A DNA stretch of 64,000 nt. It comes from Janibacter sp. HTCC2649 (GTDB lineage Bacteria; Actinomycetota; Actinomycetes; Actinomycetales; Dermatophilaceae). The stretch is taken from NCBI RefSeq assembly GCF_000152705.1, contig NZ_CH672413.1:3228139-3292138 (forward strand). The letters run 5' to 3'. Both the position numbers and the translations under genes were made by a program. Shown piece after piece: positions 1 to 7,721 of this stretch; position 1 is the stretch's first letter, and every line of letters begins with the position of its first letter. The notes beneath the pieces were generated by a model that worked only from the letters and a program-made list of their open reading frames with translations, ran no database searches and was not told where the DNA came from.

Positions 1-1538
1 AGGACTCGATGTCGATGCGGACGAAGTGGACGGACCAGGCCTCGGGTGAGGGCCGCCAGGTGACGTCGCCGGTGTCGCTCGTCGTGTCGGCCTTTGCGGC
101 CCTGCCCGACGTGCGCGGGACCCTCACACCTCAGCTCGAGCCTGACTCGGCCCTGGTGCTCGTGGACCTCGGGGCTGGTGCCAATCGTCTGGGGGGCTCG
201 ATGCTCGCTCAGGTGTCCGGCGTCTTTGGTGGCGCCGTGCCCGACCTCGACGACCCGTCGCGCCTGGTGGCATTTGCCGAGGCTGTGGGTGAGTTGCGTT
301 CTCGTGGGCTGGTTTCGGCCTATCACGACCGCTCCGACGGTGGCCTCTGGGCGACCGTGTGCGAGATGGCGTTTGCCAGTGGGCTCGGGGTCGAGATCGC
401 GGTTGACTCGGTCGAGGCCCTGTTCACCGAAGAGCTTGGCGCTGTGCTGGGCGTGCGCGCCGACTCGGTCAGCGAGGTCCGCGAGGTCCTCATCGCGTCT
501 GGCGTCGGCGAGTTCTCGTCGATCATCGGCGGAACGCACCCGGAGCGTCGGGTCACCGTGTCCGTCGACGGTGAGGTGCCGCTCGACGAGTCCACCCAGG
601 ACCTTGCCCAGGCATGGGACGAGGTCTCCTGGCGGATCTCGTCGCTGCGTGACAACCCGGAGTGCGCCGACGAGGAGCACGCGGCGTTCGGCTCCGAGGA
701 CGACCCGGGACTGCACGTGTCGACGTCGTTCGACCCGACCGATGACATTGCTGCGCCGTTCCTCAACATCGGTGCGCGTCCTCGCGTCGCTGTGTTGCGC
801 GAGCAGGGCGTCAACTCCCACATCGAGACGGCCTACGCGTTCCACCGCGCCGGGTTCGAGACGCTCGACGTCCACATGACCGACCTCCAGACGGGTCGGG
901 CCTCCCTGTCCGACGTCGTCGGTTTGGTGGCGTGCGGCGGGTTCTCCTATGGCGACACGTTGGGCGCCGGCGAGGGCTGGGCGCGCTCGGTGCTCTTCAA
1001 CGAAGGGCTCACCGAGGAGTTCTCGACCTTCTTCTCGCGCGGCGACACGTTCGGGCTCGGTATCTGCAACGGCGCCCAGATGTTCGCTGCGCTCGCGGAC
1101 CTCATCCCCGGCGCCGACGCGTGGCCGCGGTTCACCCGCAACCGGTCCGAGCAGTACGAAGCCCGGCTCTCGCTCGTCGAGGTCCTCGAGTCACCGTCGA
1201 TCTTCACGTCAGGCATGGCTGGCTCACGCATCCCGATCGCCGTGGCCCACGGTGAGGGCTTCGCGAACTTCTCGACCCGGGGCGACCAGGCCTCAGTCCA
1301 GCGGGTGGCCCGGTTCGTCAACAACGATGGTGGCGCCGCGACGGCATACCCGTTCAATCCCAACGGTTCCCCGGACGGGCTCACCTCGGTGACCACGACG
1401 GACGGAAGGTTCACCGCGATGATGCCGCACCCCGAGCGGGTCCAGCGCAACGCGCAGATGTCGTGGACCAGCGGTCGCGTCGAAGAGGTCTCCCCGTGGA
1501 TGCGCATGTTCCGCAACGCCCGCACCTACACCGGCTGA
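1..1538 (+). CDS. purL: Phosphoribosylformylglycinamidine synthase, large single-chain type, C-terminal 511 residues (5' end outside window)
   Basis: FGAM synthase makes formylglycinamidine ribonucleotide from FGAR, ATP and glutamine in purine synthesis. The window opens in frame (codons from base 3) at the conserved DSMSM motif. The visible part runs through the second AIRS-like half with AYHDRSDGGL, then a class I glutaminase domain from about base 770. Its nucleophile lies in GLGICNGAQM and the His-Glu pair in MMPHPERV. Fusion of glutaminase to synthetase is the layout of the roughly 1300-residue gammaproteobacterial PurL, whereas many actinobacteria use separate PurL, PurQ and PurS. Later purine genes (purF, purM) follow about 11.5 kb downstream on the same strand. 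The identity is firm; only the 5' end is missing. Confidence 0.96.
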   Translation, partial: DSMSMRTKWTDQASGEGRQVTSPVSLVVSAFAALPDVRGTLTPQLEPDSALVLVDLGAGANRLGGSMLAQVSGVFGGAVPDLDDPSRLVAFAEAVGELRSRGLVSAYHDRSDGGLWATVCEMAFASGLGVEIAVDSVEALFTEELGAVLGVRADSVSEVREVLIASGVGEFSSIIGGTHPERRVTVSVDGEVPLDESTQDLAQAWDEVSWRISSLRDNPECADEEHAAFGSEDDPGLHVSTSFDPTDDIAAPFLNIGARPRVAVLREQGVNSHIETAYAFHRAGFETLDVHMTDLQTGRASLSDVVGLVACGGFSYGDTLGAGEGWARSVLFNEGLTEEFSTFFSRGDTFGLGICNGAQMFAALADLIPGADAWPRFTRNRSEQYEARLSLVEVLESPSIFTSGMAGSRIPIAVAHGEGFANFSTRGDQASVQRVARFVNNDGGAATAYPFNPNGSPDGLTSVTTTDGRFTAMMPHPERVQRNAQMSWTSGRVEEVSPWMRMFRNARTYTG

Positions 1539-1626
1539 TCCGAACTCCCCACCGCCCACCGAATGCGCGCCTAGCCTGTGACACATAGGTTGAGCAGAGA
1601 TTCCGGACTCGATGCAGGGGGTGCCA

Positions 1627-2364
1627 GTGCGGGCAATGTCGGAGGCGCGTCTCTCCACCCTGACCACCCGGCTGCTGGCTGGCGCGTCGGTGCTGAGTCT
1701 GGTCGGGGTCGGGCTGGTCATGCGGTTCGCGTGGGACTCCGCCGCTGTGGTCTACGGACCGCAGGGGGAGACCTCCACTGGCTCCCCTGCGCTCGAGCAA
1801 CGGCTCCAGATGGTCCTACAGGATCTCTCCTATCGGCAGGTGGGCATTCCGCTCGTGGTGTCGTCCGCGCTGGCCGCTGCGGCCGTCGCGACCCTGCACA
1901 GGCACCCGTCGCCGGCGCAGGTCCGACGGCTTCGGTGGGAGGTCCTGGGCGCCGGCCTCCTCACGCTGGTCGTCGTTGTCCTGTTCGCCCTCGCCAACCT
2001 CTATGTCCTTGCTGGCCCCGCCCCGATGAGCGACCAGCCGTTCGGCCCTCCGTCACCATTCGAGTTGACCGCTGGCAACCTGACGGCCCTCGCGGCCTCG
2101 CTCCTGATCCTCACCGCCGCGACCCTCTGGTGGCTGCGCCTCGAGCCAGCCGCTGACGGCACAGACGACGCCGCCAATGACGCCACCAATGACGAGCCCG
2201 GCGACGACGTGCGCGACGATCGCGAGGTGTCGGTTGAGCAGGAGGCCGTGAGCGTCCCGGCTCCCGTGCAGGCATCACCTGGCTCGTCGGACAGCACGGG
2301 TCACGAGGGCGCCAAGGACTACTCGCGAGACTGGTCGCCGGAGGACTTCCGGCGACCGAGCTGA
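1627..2364 (+). CDS. Four-helix membrane protein with acidic C-terminal tail, function unknown
   Basis: I do not recognise a family. The protein has four hydrophobic segments (near residues 12-30, 75-95, 110-135 and 160-180), then a hydrophilic tail rich in Asp/Ala and Pro/Ser that ends with aromatic and charged residues. The GTG at 1627 is chosen because CAGGGGG (1615-1621) precedes it; ATG codons at 1612 and 1636 are alternatives in the same frame. It lies between purL and a convergent regulator gene. A TAGCCT sequence at 1572 resembles an actinobacterial -10 element. The composition and frame are typical of neighbouring real genes. Confidence 0.7.
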   Translation: MRAMSEARLSTLTTRLLAGASVLSLVGVGLVMRFAWDSAAVVYGPQGETSTGSPALEQRLQMVLQDLSYRQVGIPLVVSSALAAAAVATLHRHPSPAQVRRLRWEVLGAGLLTLVVVVLFALANLYVLAGPAPMSDQPFGPPSPFELTAGNLTALAASLLILTAATLWWLRLEPAADGTDDAANDATNDEPGDDVRDDREVSVEQEAVSVPAPVQASPGSSDSTGHEGAKDYSRDWSPEDFRRPS

Positions 2365-2406
2365 CCGCCCGGAAGGATGGGAGCGGGTGCCCGGGTGCGG
2401 CCCGGG

Positions 2407-2868
2407 TCAGGACCGCGCCGCGGCGATGAGGCGGGTGAGCCCGGCACGCAGCTCCTCGAGGTCCCCGATCTCCCAGCCGAGGCGCTTGATGATCGCGGGT
2501 GGCACCTGCTCGGCGCGGCTCCTGAGCCGAGTGCCGCTGGGGGTGAGCGAGACGGCCAGCGCGCGCTCGTCGCGAGGATCGCGCCCGCGGGTGATGAGCC
2601 CGCTGGACTCGAGGCGCTTGAGGAGCGGTGACAGGGTGCCCGGCTCGAGGCTGACGCGGCGCCCGAGCTCGCTCACCTTGAGGGGCGTCTCCTCCCAGAG
2701 AGCGAGCATGACGAGGTACTGCGGGTGGGTCAGCCCCATCGGCTCGAGTAGTGGTTTGTAGAGCGCGATGACGTTGCGGGACGCCACGGACAGGGCGTAG
2801 CAAACCTGGCGGTCGAGAGCCAGCAGATCGGTTCCCGCAGACACGGGGCTGGTCTTCGACGTCGTCAT
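2407..2868 (-). CDS. MarR-family regulator, OhrR-like peroxide sensor candidate
   Basis: This 153-residue winged-helix regulator has a MarR recognition region (SELGRRVSLEPGTLSPLLKR) and a wing carrying DPRDERAL. Cys23, in the context RQVCYAL, aligns by eye with the peroxide-reactive N-terminal cysteine of OhrR proteins, where oxidation releases DNA. It is transcribed divergently from a 65-residue gene, and the gap carries a repeated TGAGTGCACAAA element that is a plausible operator. No ohr gene is seen beside it, so the sensed compound and targets are inferred from family knowledge only. Confidence 0.85.
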   Translation of the reverse strand: MTTSKTSPVSAGTDLLALDRQVCYALSVASRNVIALYKPLLEPMGLTHPQYLVMLALWEETPLKVSELGRRVSLEPGTLSPLLKRLESSGLITRGRDPRDERALAVSLTPSGTRLRSRAEQVPPAIIKRLGWEIGDLEELRAGLTRLIAAARS

Positions 2869-2897
2869 GGGGGCGATCCTACGTGGCTTGGCTGATA

Positions 2898-2927
2898 TTG
2901 TGAGTGCACAAACTATGAGTGCACAAA
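2898..2927. promoter_or_regulatory. Candidate operator between the OhrR-like gene and the 65-residue gene
   Basis: TGAGTGCACAAA occurs twice in direct orientation (2901-2912 and 2916-2927), 15 bp apart. The first copy sits inside TTGTG-AGTG-CACAA, a perfect 5-bp inverted repeat with a 4-bp spacer. The AT-rich sequence lies in the short divergent intergenic gap, where a MarR dimer would be expected to bind. Function is inferred from position and symmetry. Confidence 0.55.
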
Positions 2928-2939
2928 GAAAGGTCGCTG

Positions 2940-3137
2940 ATGGGGAAGCCGGAGAACGAGGGACTGTCGCTGGGCTACCGGCTCGGCTACCGCATCCAGA
3001 TGGCGATGTGGGAGGTCTTCGGTCCGGCGCAGCTCGGAGCGGGTGACGACCCCCAGATGCGACTGGAGCGCCGTCGTCAGGCCAAGGTCGCCGCAGCCCG
3101 TGAGGCCAGGGCCGCCCGCGAGGCCGAGGCGGCCTGA
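2940..3137 (+). CDS. Small basic, Ala/Arg-rich protein of unknown function (65 aa)
   Basis: ATG at 2940 is preceded by GAAAGG (2928-2933), a reasonable ribosome binding site; a GTG at 2919 in the same frame lies inside the putative operator and is less likely. The N-terminal half has LGYRLGYRIQMAMWEVFGPAQLG, and the C-terminal half is a charged Arg/Ala/Glu segment that should form one long helix. It is divergent from the OhrR-like gene and probably controlled by it. I do not recognise a family. Confidence 0.6.
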   Translation: MGKPENEGLSLGYRLGYRIQMAMWEVFGPAQLGAGDDPQMRLERRRQAKVAAAREARAAREAEAA

Positions 3138-3159
3138 CGCACGCGAGGAGCGCGCAGTG

Positions 3160-3960
3160 TCAGGTGGGTGGGGCGGGGGAGTCGGCGGTGTCGCCCGCGG
3201 CGGCGCTGAACGGAGCGGCGTTGGCGCCACGTGAGATCACGTCGTTCGGGGGGACCACGCCGGTGGGAAGCGCGAGCCGCGCGGTCGCCCGGCGCATGTC
3301 GAACAGCGGCAACGGGTCGCGCGTCGCCGCCAGCACCACGTTGCCGAAACCCTTGCTCTTCAGGACCTGGTGCAACCCGACGTAGGCCGTCTGCGCACCC
3401 GGGCCCAACGCGGCCCGGGCACCCGAGGCGACGCGCGCGGCATACCGGAGCCCTGGACGATCGCCAAGGTTCGCGAGGAACAGACCTCCCGGCGCGAGAA
3501 CTCGCGCAACCTCGCCCAGCCACTCCACGGTGGTGAGTCCGCTGGGGACCTGCCCGTCGACATACGCATCAAGAATGACGAGATCCGCACTGGCAGAGGC
3601 CAGTCCGGCAACACCCTCTTCGCCGCGCAACGGCCGCACCCGGATCCGGTGACCACGCGGCAGGGGCAGCTCGCGGCGCACCGACTCGGTCAGGGCGACG
3701 TCCGGCTCGAGCACGATCTGTGGTGACCCCGGCCGAGTCGCATGCACCCACCGCGCCAACGTCAGCCCGGCCCCACCGACATGCGTGACGCGCAACGGCG
3801 CCGGCCGCGCAAAGACGGCGTCGATGCAGAGCGCGAGGTGCTGGACGTACTCGAAGACGAGCAGTTCGGGGTCGCTGAGCGACACCGCCGACTGGGGGTG
3901 CTCACCGATGCGAATCCACGTGACGTCGCCGTCCTGCTCGAACTCCGCCGCGTCGCTCAC
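3160..3960 (-). CDS. Spermidine-synthase-like SAM-dependent methyltransferase fold protein
   Basis: A Rossmann methyltransferase core is visible: HVGGAGLTLARWV (SAM loop), IVLEPDVALT (acidic residue after strand 2), ADLVILDAYVDGQVP and ARVLAPGGLFLANL. This pattern is seen in actinobacterial proteins annotated as spermidine synthase-like or fused MFS/spermidine synthase; the membrane half is absent here. The true substrate is unknown. GTG at 3960 gives 266 residues; a TTG at 3966 is possible. The start lies only about ten bases after the terminator hairpin of the upstream 5'-nucleotidase gene, and no clear ribosome binding site is visible. The C-terminus is Ala/Pro-rich and low in complexity. 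Confidence 0.75.
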   Translation of the reverse strand: MSDAAEFEQDGDVTWIRIGEHPQSAVSLSDPELLVFEYVQHLALCIDAVFARPAPLRVTHVGGAGLTLARWVHATRPGSPQIVLEPDVALTESVRRELPLPRGHRIRVRPLRGEEGVAGLASASADLVILDAYVDGQVPSGLTTVEWLGEVARVLAPGGLFLANLGDRPGLRYAARVASGARAALGPGAQTAYVGLHQVLKSKGFGNVVLAATRDPLPLFDMRRATARLALPTGVVPPNDVISRGANAAPFSAAAGDTADSPAPPT

Positions 3961-3969
3961 CCGCAAAGC

Positions 3970-4008
3970 CAAGCACCCCCTGCGCCGCAACGGCGCAGGG
4001 GGTGCTTG
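3970..4008 (-). terminator. Strong hairpin terminator after the 5'-nucleotidase gene
   Basis: A perfect 18-bp stem (3970-3987 paired with 3991-4008) with a three-base loop lies 22 bp past the nucleotidase stop codon. There is no T-tract, as is common for high-GC actinobacterial terminators. It also abuts the next gene on the same strand. Confidence 0.85.
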
Positions 4009-4030
4009 AGAGTGCGAACTGGGTGGAGCG

Positions 4031-6037
4031 TCAGCCCTTGACCTGCACGGGGACCCACGCGGTCGTGCCCGACGGCGCTGCGACGATCTTGATGTAGACC
4101 GTGCGCGGCGAGTCATCCGGGAGGATCTTGCCGATGAGCTTGAAGGCCACGTCGGCGACACCGTCACGCGACGGCACACCCTCGACGCGGACCGAGCTGA
4201 CCTTGGCGGTCGTGGCGGTGCGACCGTCGATCGAGACGAGCACCGAGGTGTTCTTCACCTTCCCGTTGGACGAGAGGTCGACGCCCTCGACGCGGAACGT
4301 CGTCGTCTTGCCGTAGTTGATCGCCGTCGGAGCGTTGAGGATGGCGACACCGTGCTGGACCGGGCTCGGCGTGACCGGGCTGTTGGCCTTGAACCAGTCG
4401 ACGAACGCGTTCTGGTCGACCAGACCCGAGTCGCGGTAGTTCGTGCCCTTGAGGAACGTGCCGAAGTTGTCCGGCGCGACACCCGTGTTGGTGATGAGGA
4501 ACGACGCCGAGGCGATCGTGTAGACCTTCGCCGGGTCGATCGGAGCACCGCCCACGAAGATTCCCGTGATCCGTGAGCCCTGGGCCCGGGTCGGGTCATA
4601 GGTGTAGGTCACGTTCTTCGAGAGCCCCATGGCGAGGAACGGACGGGACACGCCAGCCGGCTGCCACTGCTCCTCGAGGATCTGCTTGAACTGTGCGCCG
4701 GTGTAGTCAGCCGTCTTGACGGTGTTGCCGAACGGCAGGACCGTGGCGGCCTGCGCGAAGGTCACGGTGCCGTCGGTGCCGTAGAGCAGGTCGGCGCGGA
4801 CGCCACCCGGGTTCATGACACCGATGTCGGCGCCCATGTCGCGGCCCGGAGCGTTGACGACGTCGACGTACTGCTGGGCGACGAGGTTGGACAGGGCCGA
4901 CTCGCGCTTGCGGTCATCGGCACCGTCTCGCAGGATGTCGGCCGTGATCTTGCCGACCGGCTGGGCGGCGATCGGGGCGGCAAACGCGATGGCGTCGTCG
5001 ATGACCTTGGCCGCCGACTGGTAGGTCGCGTTGGTGAGGCACGCGGGCGACGGGGCGACGGCCGGGACGTTGGCCGCGTTGTAGCCGGTGACCTTCTTGG
5101 TCGCCGGGTCGTAGCCGAGCTGGACCTTGCCGACGGCTGCGGCGTAGTTGCCGGTCTGGAGCACCGGACGGGTCGAACCAGCCGCTTCGCCCGGGATCTG
5201 CACGTCATAGACATAGGCCTGGTGCGTGTGACCCTGGAGGATCGCGGCGACCTTGGCCGAGGTGTCGTTGACGAGGTGCGCGAAGACCGGAACGGCCAGC
5301 TGGTCGGCGAGCGTGCCCGTCGTCGAGGAGTAGGGGCCGCCCTCGTGGTACTCAGCGATGAGGACGTCGGCCTCACCGTTGGCCTCGTTGCCGTCGGTGA
5401 GCTCGTTGGCCACGCGGTTGACGCCGTCGACCGGGTCGATGAAGTCGAGGTTCGCGACGCCGGTGCCGGCGACCAGGCTCGGGGTGTCCTTGGTGACGGC
5501 ACCGATGACGCCGACGCGAACGCCCGCGACGTCGTAGATCTCGTGCGTCTTGAGGGCTGGGGTCTGCGTGCCCTTGATCAGGACGTTGGCACCGAGGTAC
5601 TCGTAGTCGGCACGGGGCTCGACGCGCTGCGTGAGGTCGTCGTAGCCGGCGTCGAACTCGTGGTTGCCCACGGAGGAGGCATTCATGCCGAGCGCGTTGA
5701 GGTAGTCGATCGTCGGCGCATCGTCCTGCACGGCGGACGTGAACGGCGAGGCGCCGATGAGGTCGCCCGCACCGAGGGTGAGGGTGTTGGCCGCGCCGAG
5801 CTGCTCACGCTGCGTGAGGATCGTGCAGGCGAAGTTCTTGCCCAACGTGCCCTTGCCATCGGTGTCGATGCGACCGTGGAAGTCGTTGAGGTTGAGGATG
5901 TTGATGGCGGTGGTGCCCGCAGGGAGCGGTCCGCCCTTCATGTTGGTCGCTGCCGACGCCGGGGTGCCGGTCATCGCTGCCGAACCAGCCAGAATCAGGC
6001 CGGTCGTGGCTGCGGCGAGCTTTCTGCCGTGCTTCAT
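4031..6037 (-). CDS. Secreted bifunctional UshA-type metallophosphatase / 5'-nucleotidase
   Basis: Predicted extracellular enzyme hydrolysing nucleoside 5'-phosphates or related phosphoesters. ATG at 6037 follows CGGAGG and opens a signal peptide ending near ASAA (residue 30). The metallophosphatase domain shows NLNDFHGR (Asp52, His54), GNHEFDAGYDDL and GHTHQAY, the metal-binding signatures. A 5'-nucleotidase C-terminal domain follows, with MNPGGVRADL, the FGN motif of the substrate pocket and GAQFKQILEEQW. About 110 extra C-terminal residues look like an Ig-like or adhesion-type beta domain. At 668 residues it is longer than UshA because of this extension. It is a single gene with its own terminator, and its link to the flanking purine genes is thematic only. 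Confidence 0.93.
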   Translation of the reverse strand: MKHGRKLAAATTGLILAGSAAMTGTPASAATNMKGGPLPAGTTAINILNLNDFHGRIDTDGKGTLGKNFACTILTQREQLGAANTLTLGAGDLIGASPFTSAVQDDAPTIDYLNALGMNASSVGNHEFDAGYDDLTQRVEPRADYEYLGANVLIKGTQTPALKTHEIYDVAGVRVGVIGAVTKDTPSLVAGTGVANLDFIDPVDGVNRVANELTDGNEANGEADVLIAEYHEGGPYSSTTGTLADQLAVPVFAHLVNDTSAKVAAILQGHTHQAYVYDVQIPGEAAGSTRPVLQTGNYAAAVGKVQLGYDPATKKVTGYNAANVPAVAPSPACLTNATYQSAAKVIDDAIAFAAPIAAQPVGKITADILRDGADDRKRESALSNLVAQQYVDVVNAPGRDMGADIGVMNPGGVRADLLYGTDGTVTFAQAATVLPFGNTVKTADYTGAQFKQILEEQWQPAGVSRPFLAMGLSKNVTYTYDPTRAQGSRITGIFVGGAPIDPAKVYTIASASFLITNTGVAPDNFGTFLKGTNYRDSGLVDQNAFVDWFKANSPVTPSPVQHGVAILNAPTAINYGKTTTFRVEGVDLSSNGKVKNTSVLVSIDGRTATTAKVSSVRVEGVPSRDGVADVAFKLIGKILPDDSPRTVYIKIVAAPSGTTAWVPVQVKG

Positions 6038-6187
6038 GTGTCCTCCGGGGGAACCATCCACGCCGGGCAGGGTCCCGGCAACTCGACCATGCTGCCCCAA
6101 GAACCGAAGCGAGTCACCGCGTCTGCATAACTATTTGTGAAATCGCCATGACGAGCGGTCGGCCCTGAGCACGATCGGCAACAGAAC

Positions 6188-6193
6188 TACGAT
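6188..6193 (+). promoter_or_regulatory. TACGAT -10 element for the SCP-like gene
   Basis: TACGAT lies seven bases upstream of ATG 6201. The spacing predicts transcription starting at or next to the ATG, that is, a leaderless message. No convincing -35 hexamer is visible. Confidence 0.4.
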
Positions 6194-6200
6194 GACGGGT

Positions 6201-6587
6201 ATGCCGCCCCGTCGCCGAATTCTTGTCGCCGACGGTCGCGCCGCCCTCACCTCGTGGGCCACGGCAGAGCGGGCGGGCGAGGCTGTCGACCGGCCCACGA
6301 CTGCCCTCGCCGTGCGCTTCACGCTCGAGGAGTTGGGCGTGCGAGCCCCGGGCCGGAGCGTCGAGGTGCGCGTCCCACCCTTCGGTGTCGTGCAGTGCGT
6401 CGAGGGGCTCCAGCACCGTCGGGGCACCCCGCCCAACGTCATCGAGACGGACGCGGCCACGTGGCTCGCCCTCGCCGTCGGCCACGAGAGCCTGACCGAC
6501 GCGGCCGGTGACGGGCGCCTGCGGGTGAGCGGCACGCGAGCCGACCTCACGGCATACCTGCCGCTCTTTCCCGACACCGAAGGCTGA
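6201..6587 (+). CDS. Sterol-carrier-like (SCP_3) conserved actinobacterial protein
   Basis: This 128-residue protein resembles the small SCP-fold protein found between purL and purF in many actinobacteria (Rv0807-like). Features include ALAVRFTLEELGVRAPGRSVEVRVPPFGVVQC and a central PPNVIETDAATWLALA. The biochemical role is not known to me. ATG 6201 is preferred over 6192 because a TACGAT box overlaps the latter. The downstream oxidoreductase starts six bases after its stop, so co-transcription is likely. Confidence 0.8.
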   Translation: MPPRRRILVADGRAALTSWATAERAGEAVDRPTTALAVRFTLEELGVRAPGRSVEVRVPPFGVVQCVEGLQHRRGTPPNVIETDAATWLALAVGHESLTDAAGDGRLRVSGTRADLTAYLPLFPDTEG

Positions 6588-6593
6588 AACCTC

Positions 6594-7451
6594 ATGCGAC
6601 ACGGAATCTCGATCCTGCCCGACCTGCCCTGGCGTGAGGCCGGACCGCGCTGGCAGGCGGCCGAGGAGATGGGCTTCGCGCACGCCTGGGTCTATGACCA
6701 CCTCGTGTGGGGCGGGCTCCCCGACAGTGCGTGGTTCCCGGCGGTGCCGACGCTGGCGGCTGCCGCGGGCGTGACGTCGACGATCCGGCTGGGGACGTTC
6801 GTGACCTCGCCGAACTTCCGCCACCCCTACGTCTTTGCGCGTGACGTCCTGGCGCTCGACGACCTGTCGGGCGGGCGGTTCATTGCGGGGCTCGGGACCG
6901 GTGGCGACCTCGACTCGTCGGTGCTGGGGGAGTCGCATGCGCTCAAGGCTCGGGTCGACCGCTTCCATGAGTACGTCCCGTTGCTGGATCGGCTGCTGCG
7001 CGAGGACCACGTCGACCACGACGGACAGTGGTATGCCGTCCGCGACGCCCGGACGCTGCCGGGTCCCGTTCGCGATCGCGTGCCTTTCGTGGTGGCTGCC
7101 AACGGGCCGCGCTCGCTGCGGCTGGCTGCCGCCCACGGGCAGGGCTGGGTCACGACGGGGGTCAAGGCAGAGACGCTCGACGATTGGTGGACGGGTGTCG
7201 CCGGGCTCGCGGAGAAGTTCACCGCGACCGCAGGCTCCGAGGGGATCGACCGCTATCTCCTGCTCGACGCGTCACCGCAGTTCTCGCTGGAATCCGTGGG
7301 GGTCTACGAGGAGATGACCGGGCGCGCGGCCGAGCTGGGCTTCACTGACACCATCACGCACTGGCCTCGATCCGACTCCCCGTATGCCGGGTCGCTCGCA
7401 ACGCTCGAGGCCGTCGCCTCCGGTGTCGTCGCGGCGGCGAACGGCAAGTAG
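6594..7451 (+). CDS. LLM-class (luciferase-like) oxidoreductase, probably F420-dependent
   Basis: A TIM-barrel luciferase-like monooxygenase-fold protein of 285 residues. Recognisable elements are MRHGISILPDLPW at the start, WVYDHLVWGG, RLGTFVTSPNFRHPYVFARDVLALDDLSGGR (family core) and AGLGTGGDLD. Actinobacterial members mostly use coenzyme F420, consistent with fgd in the same window, but an FMN-dependent reaction cannot be excluded and the substrate is unknown. It is closely linked to the SCP-like gene upstream. Confidence 0.85.
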   Translation: MRHGISILPDLPWREAGPRWQAAEEMGFAHAWVYDHLVWGGLPDSAWFPAVPTLAAAAGVTSTIRLGTFVTSPNFRHPYVFARDVLALDDLSGGRFIAGLGTGGDLDSSVLGESHALKARVDRFHEYVPLLDRLLREDHVDHDGQWYAVRDARTLPGPVRDRVPFVVAANGPRSLRLAAAHGQGWVTTGVKAETLDDWWTGVAGLAEKFTATAGSEGIDRYLLLDASPQFSLESVGVYEEMTGRAAELGFTDTITHWPRSDSPYAGSLATLEAVASGVVAAANGK

Positions 7452-7461
7452 CGTGGAGGCC

Positions 7462-7710
7462 GTGAGCAGTCAGGTTCGTCGCCCCAACCACCTCCGCATC
7501 CTCATCACCGGAGCGGTGGTGGGCTTTGCGATCGGTGGCTTCTTCGGTCTCTACCGCGGTCTCGAGTCCTCGAGCCAGGTGTCGCAGGGTCAGTACGCCA
7601 CGTCATCGGCTGTCGGCTACATGGGCTTGTTGGGCGCGCTGGTCGTCGGTCTGCTCGCGGCGGGGGTCTCAGTCTTCCTGGAAGCCCTGTCGGAGCGCCG
7701 CAACCGCTGA
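7462..7710 (+). CDS. Small two-helix membrane protein of unknown function
   Basis: An 82-residue protein with two hydrophobic segments (ILITGAVVGFAIGGFFGLY and GYMGLLGALVVGLLAAGVSVFL) and a basic C-terminus. GTG 7462 is chosen; GTG 7453 is equally possible because GGAGG sits only two bases before 7462. It starts ten bases after the oxidoreductase gene and is probably the last gene of that unit. No family recognised. Confidence 0.65.
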   Translation: MSSQVRRPNHLRILITGAVVGFAIGGFFGLYRGLESSSQVSQGQYATSSAVGYMGLLGALVVGLLAAGVSVFLEALSERRNR

Positions 7711-7721
7711 CCGCCCGACCA

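Noticed and set aside
2001-2803. Minus-strand frames overlapping the MarR gene and the upstream membrane gene
   Set aside because: They are Arg/Pro-rich shadows; the MarR frame carries the family motifs and a suitable start.
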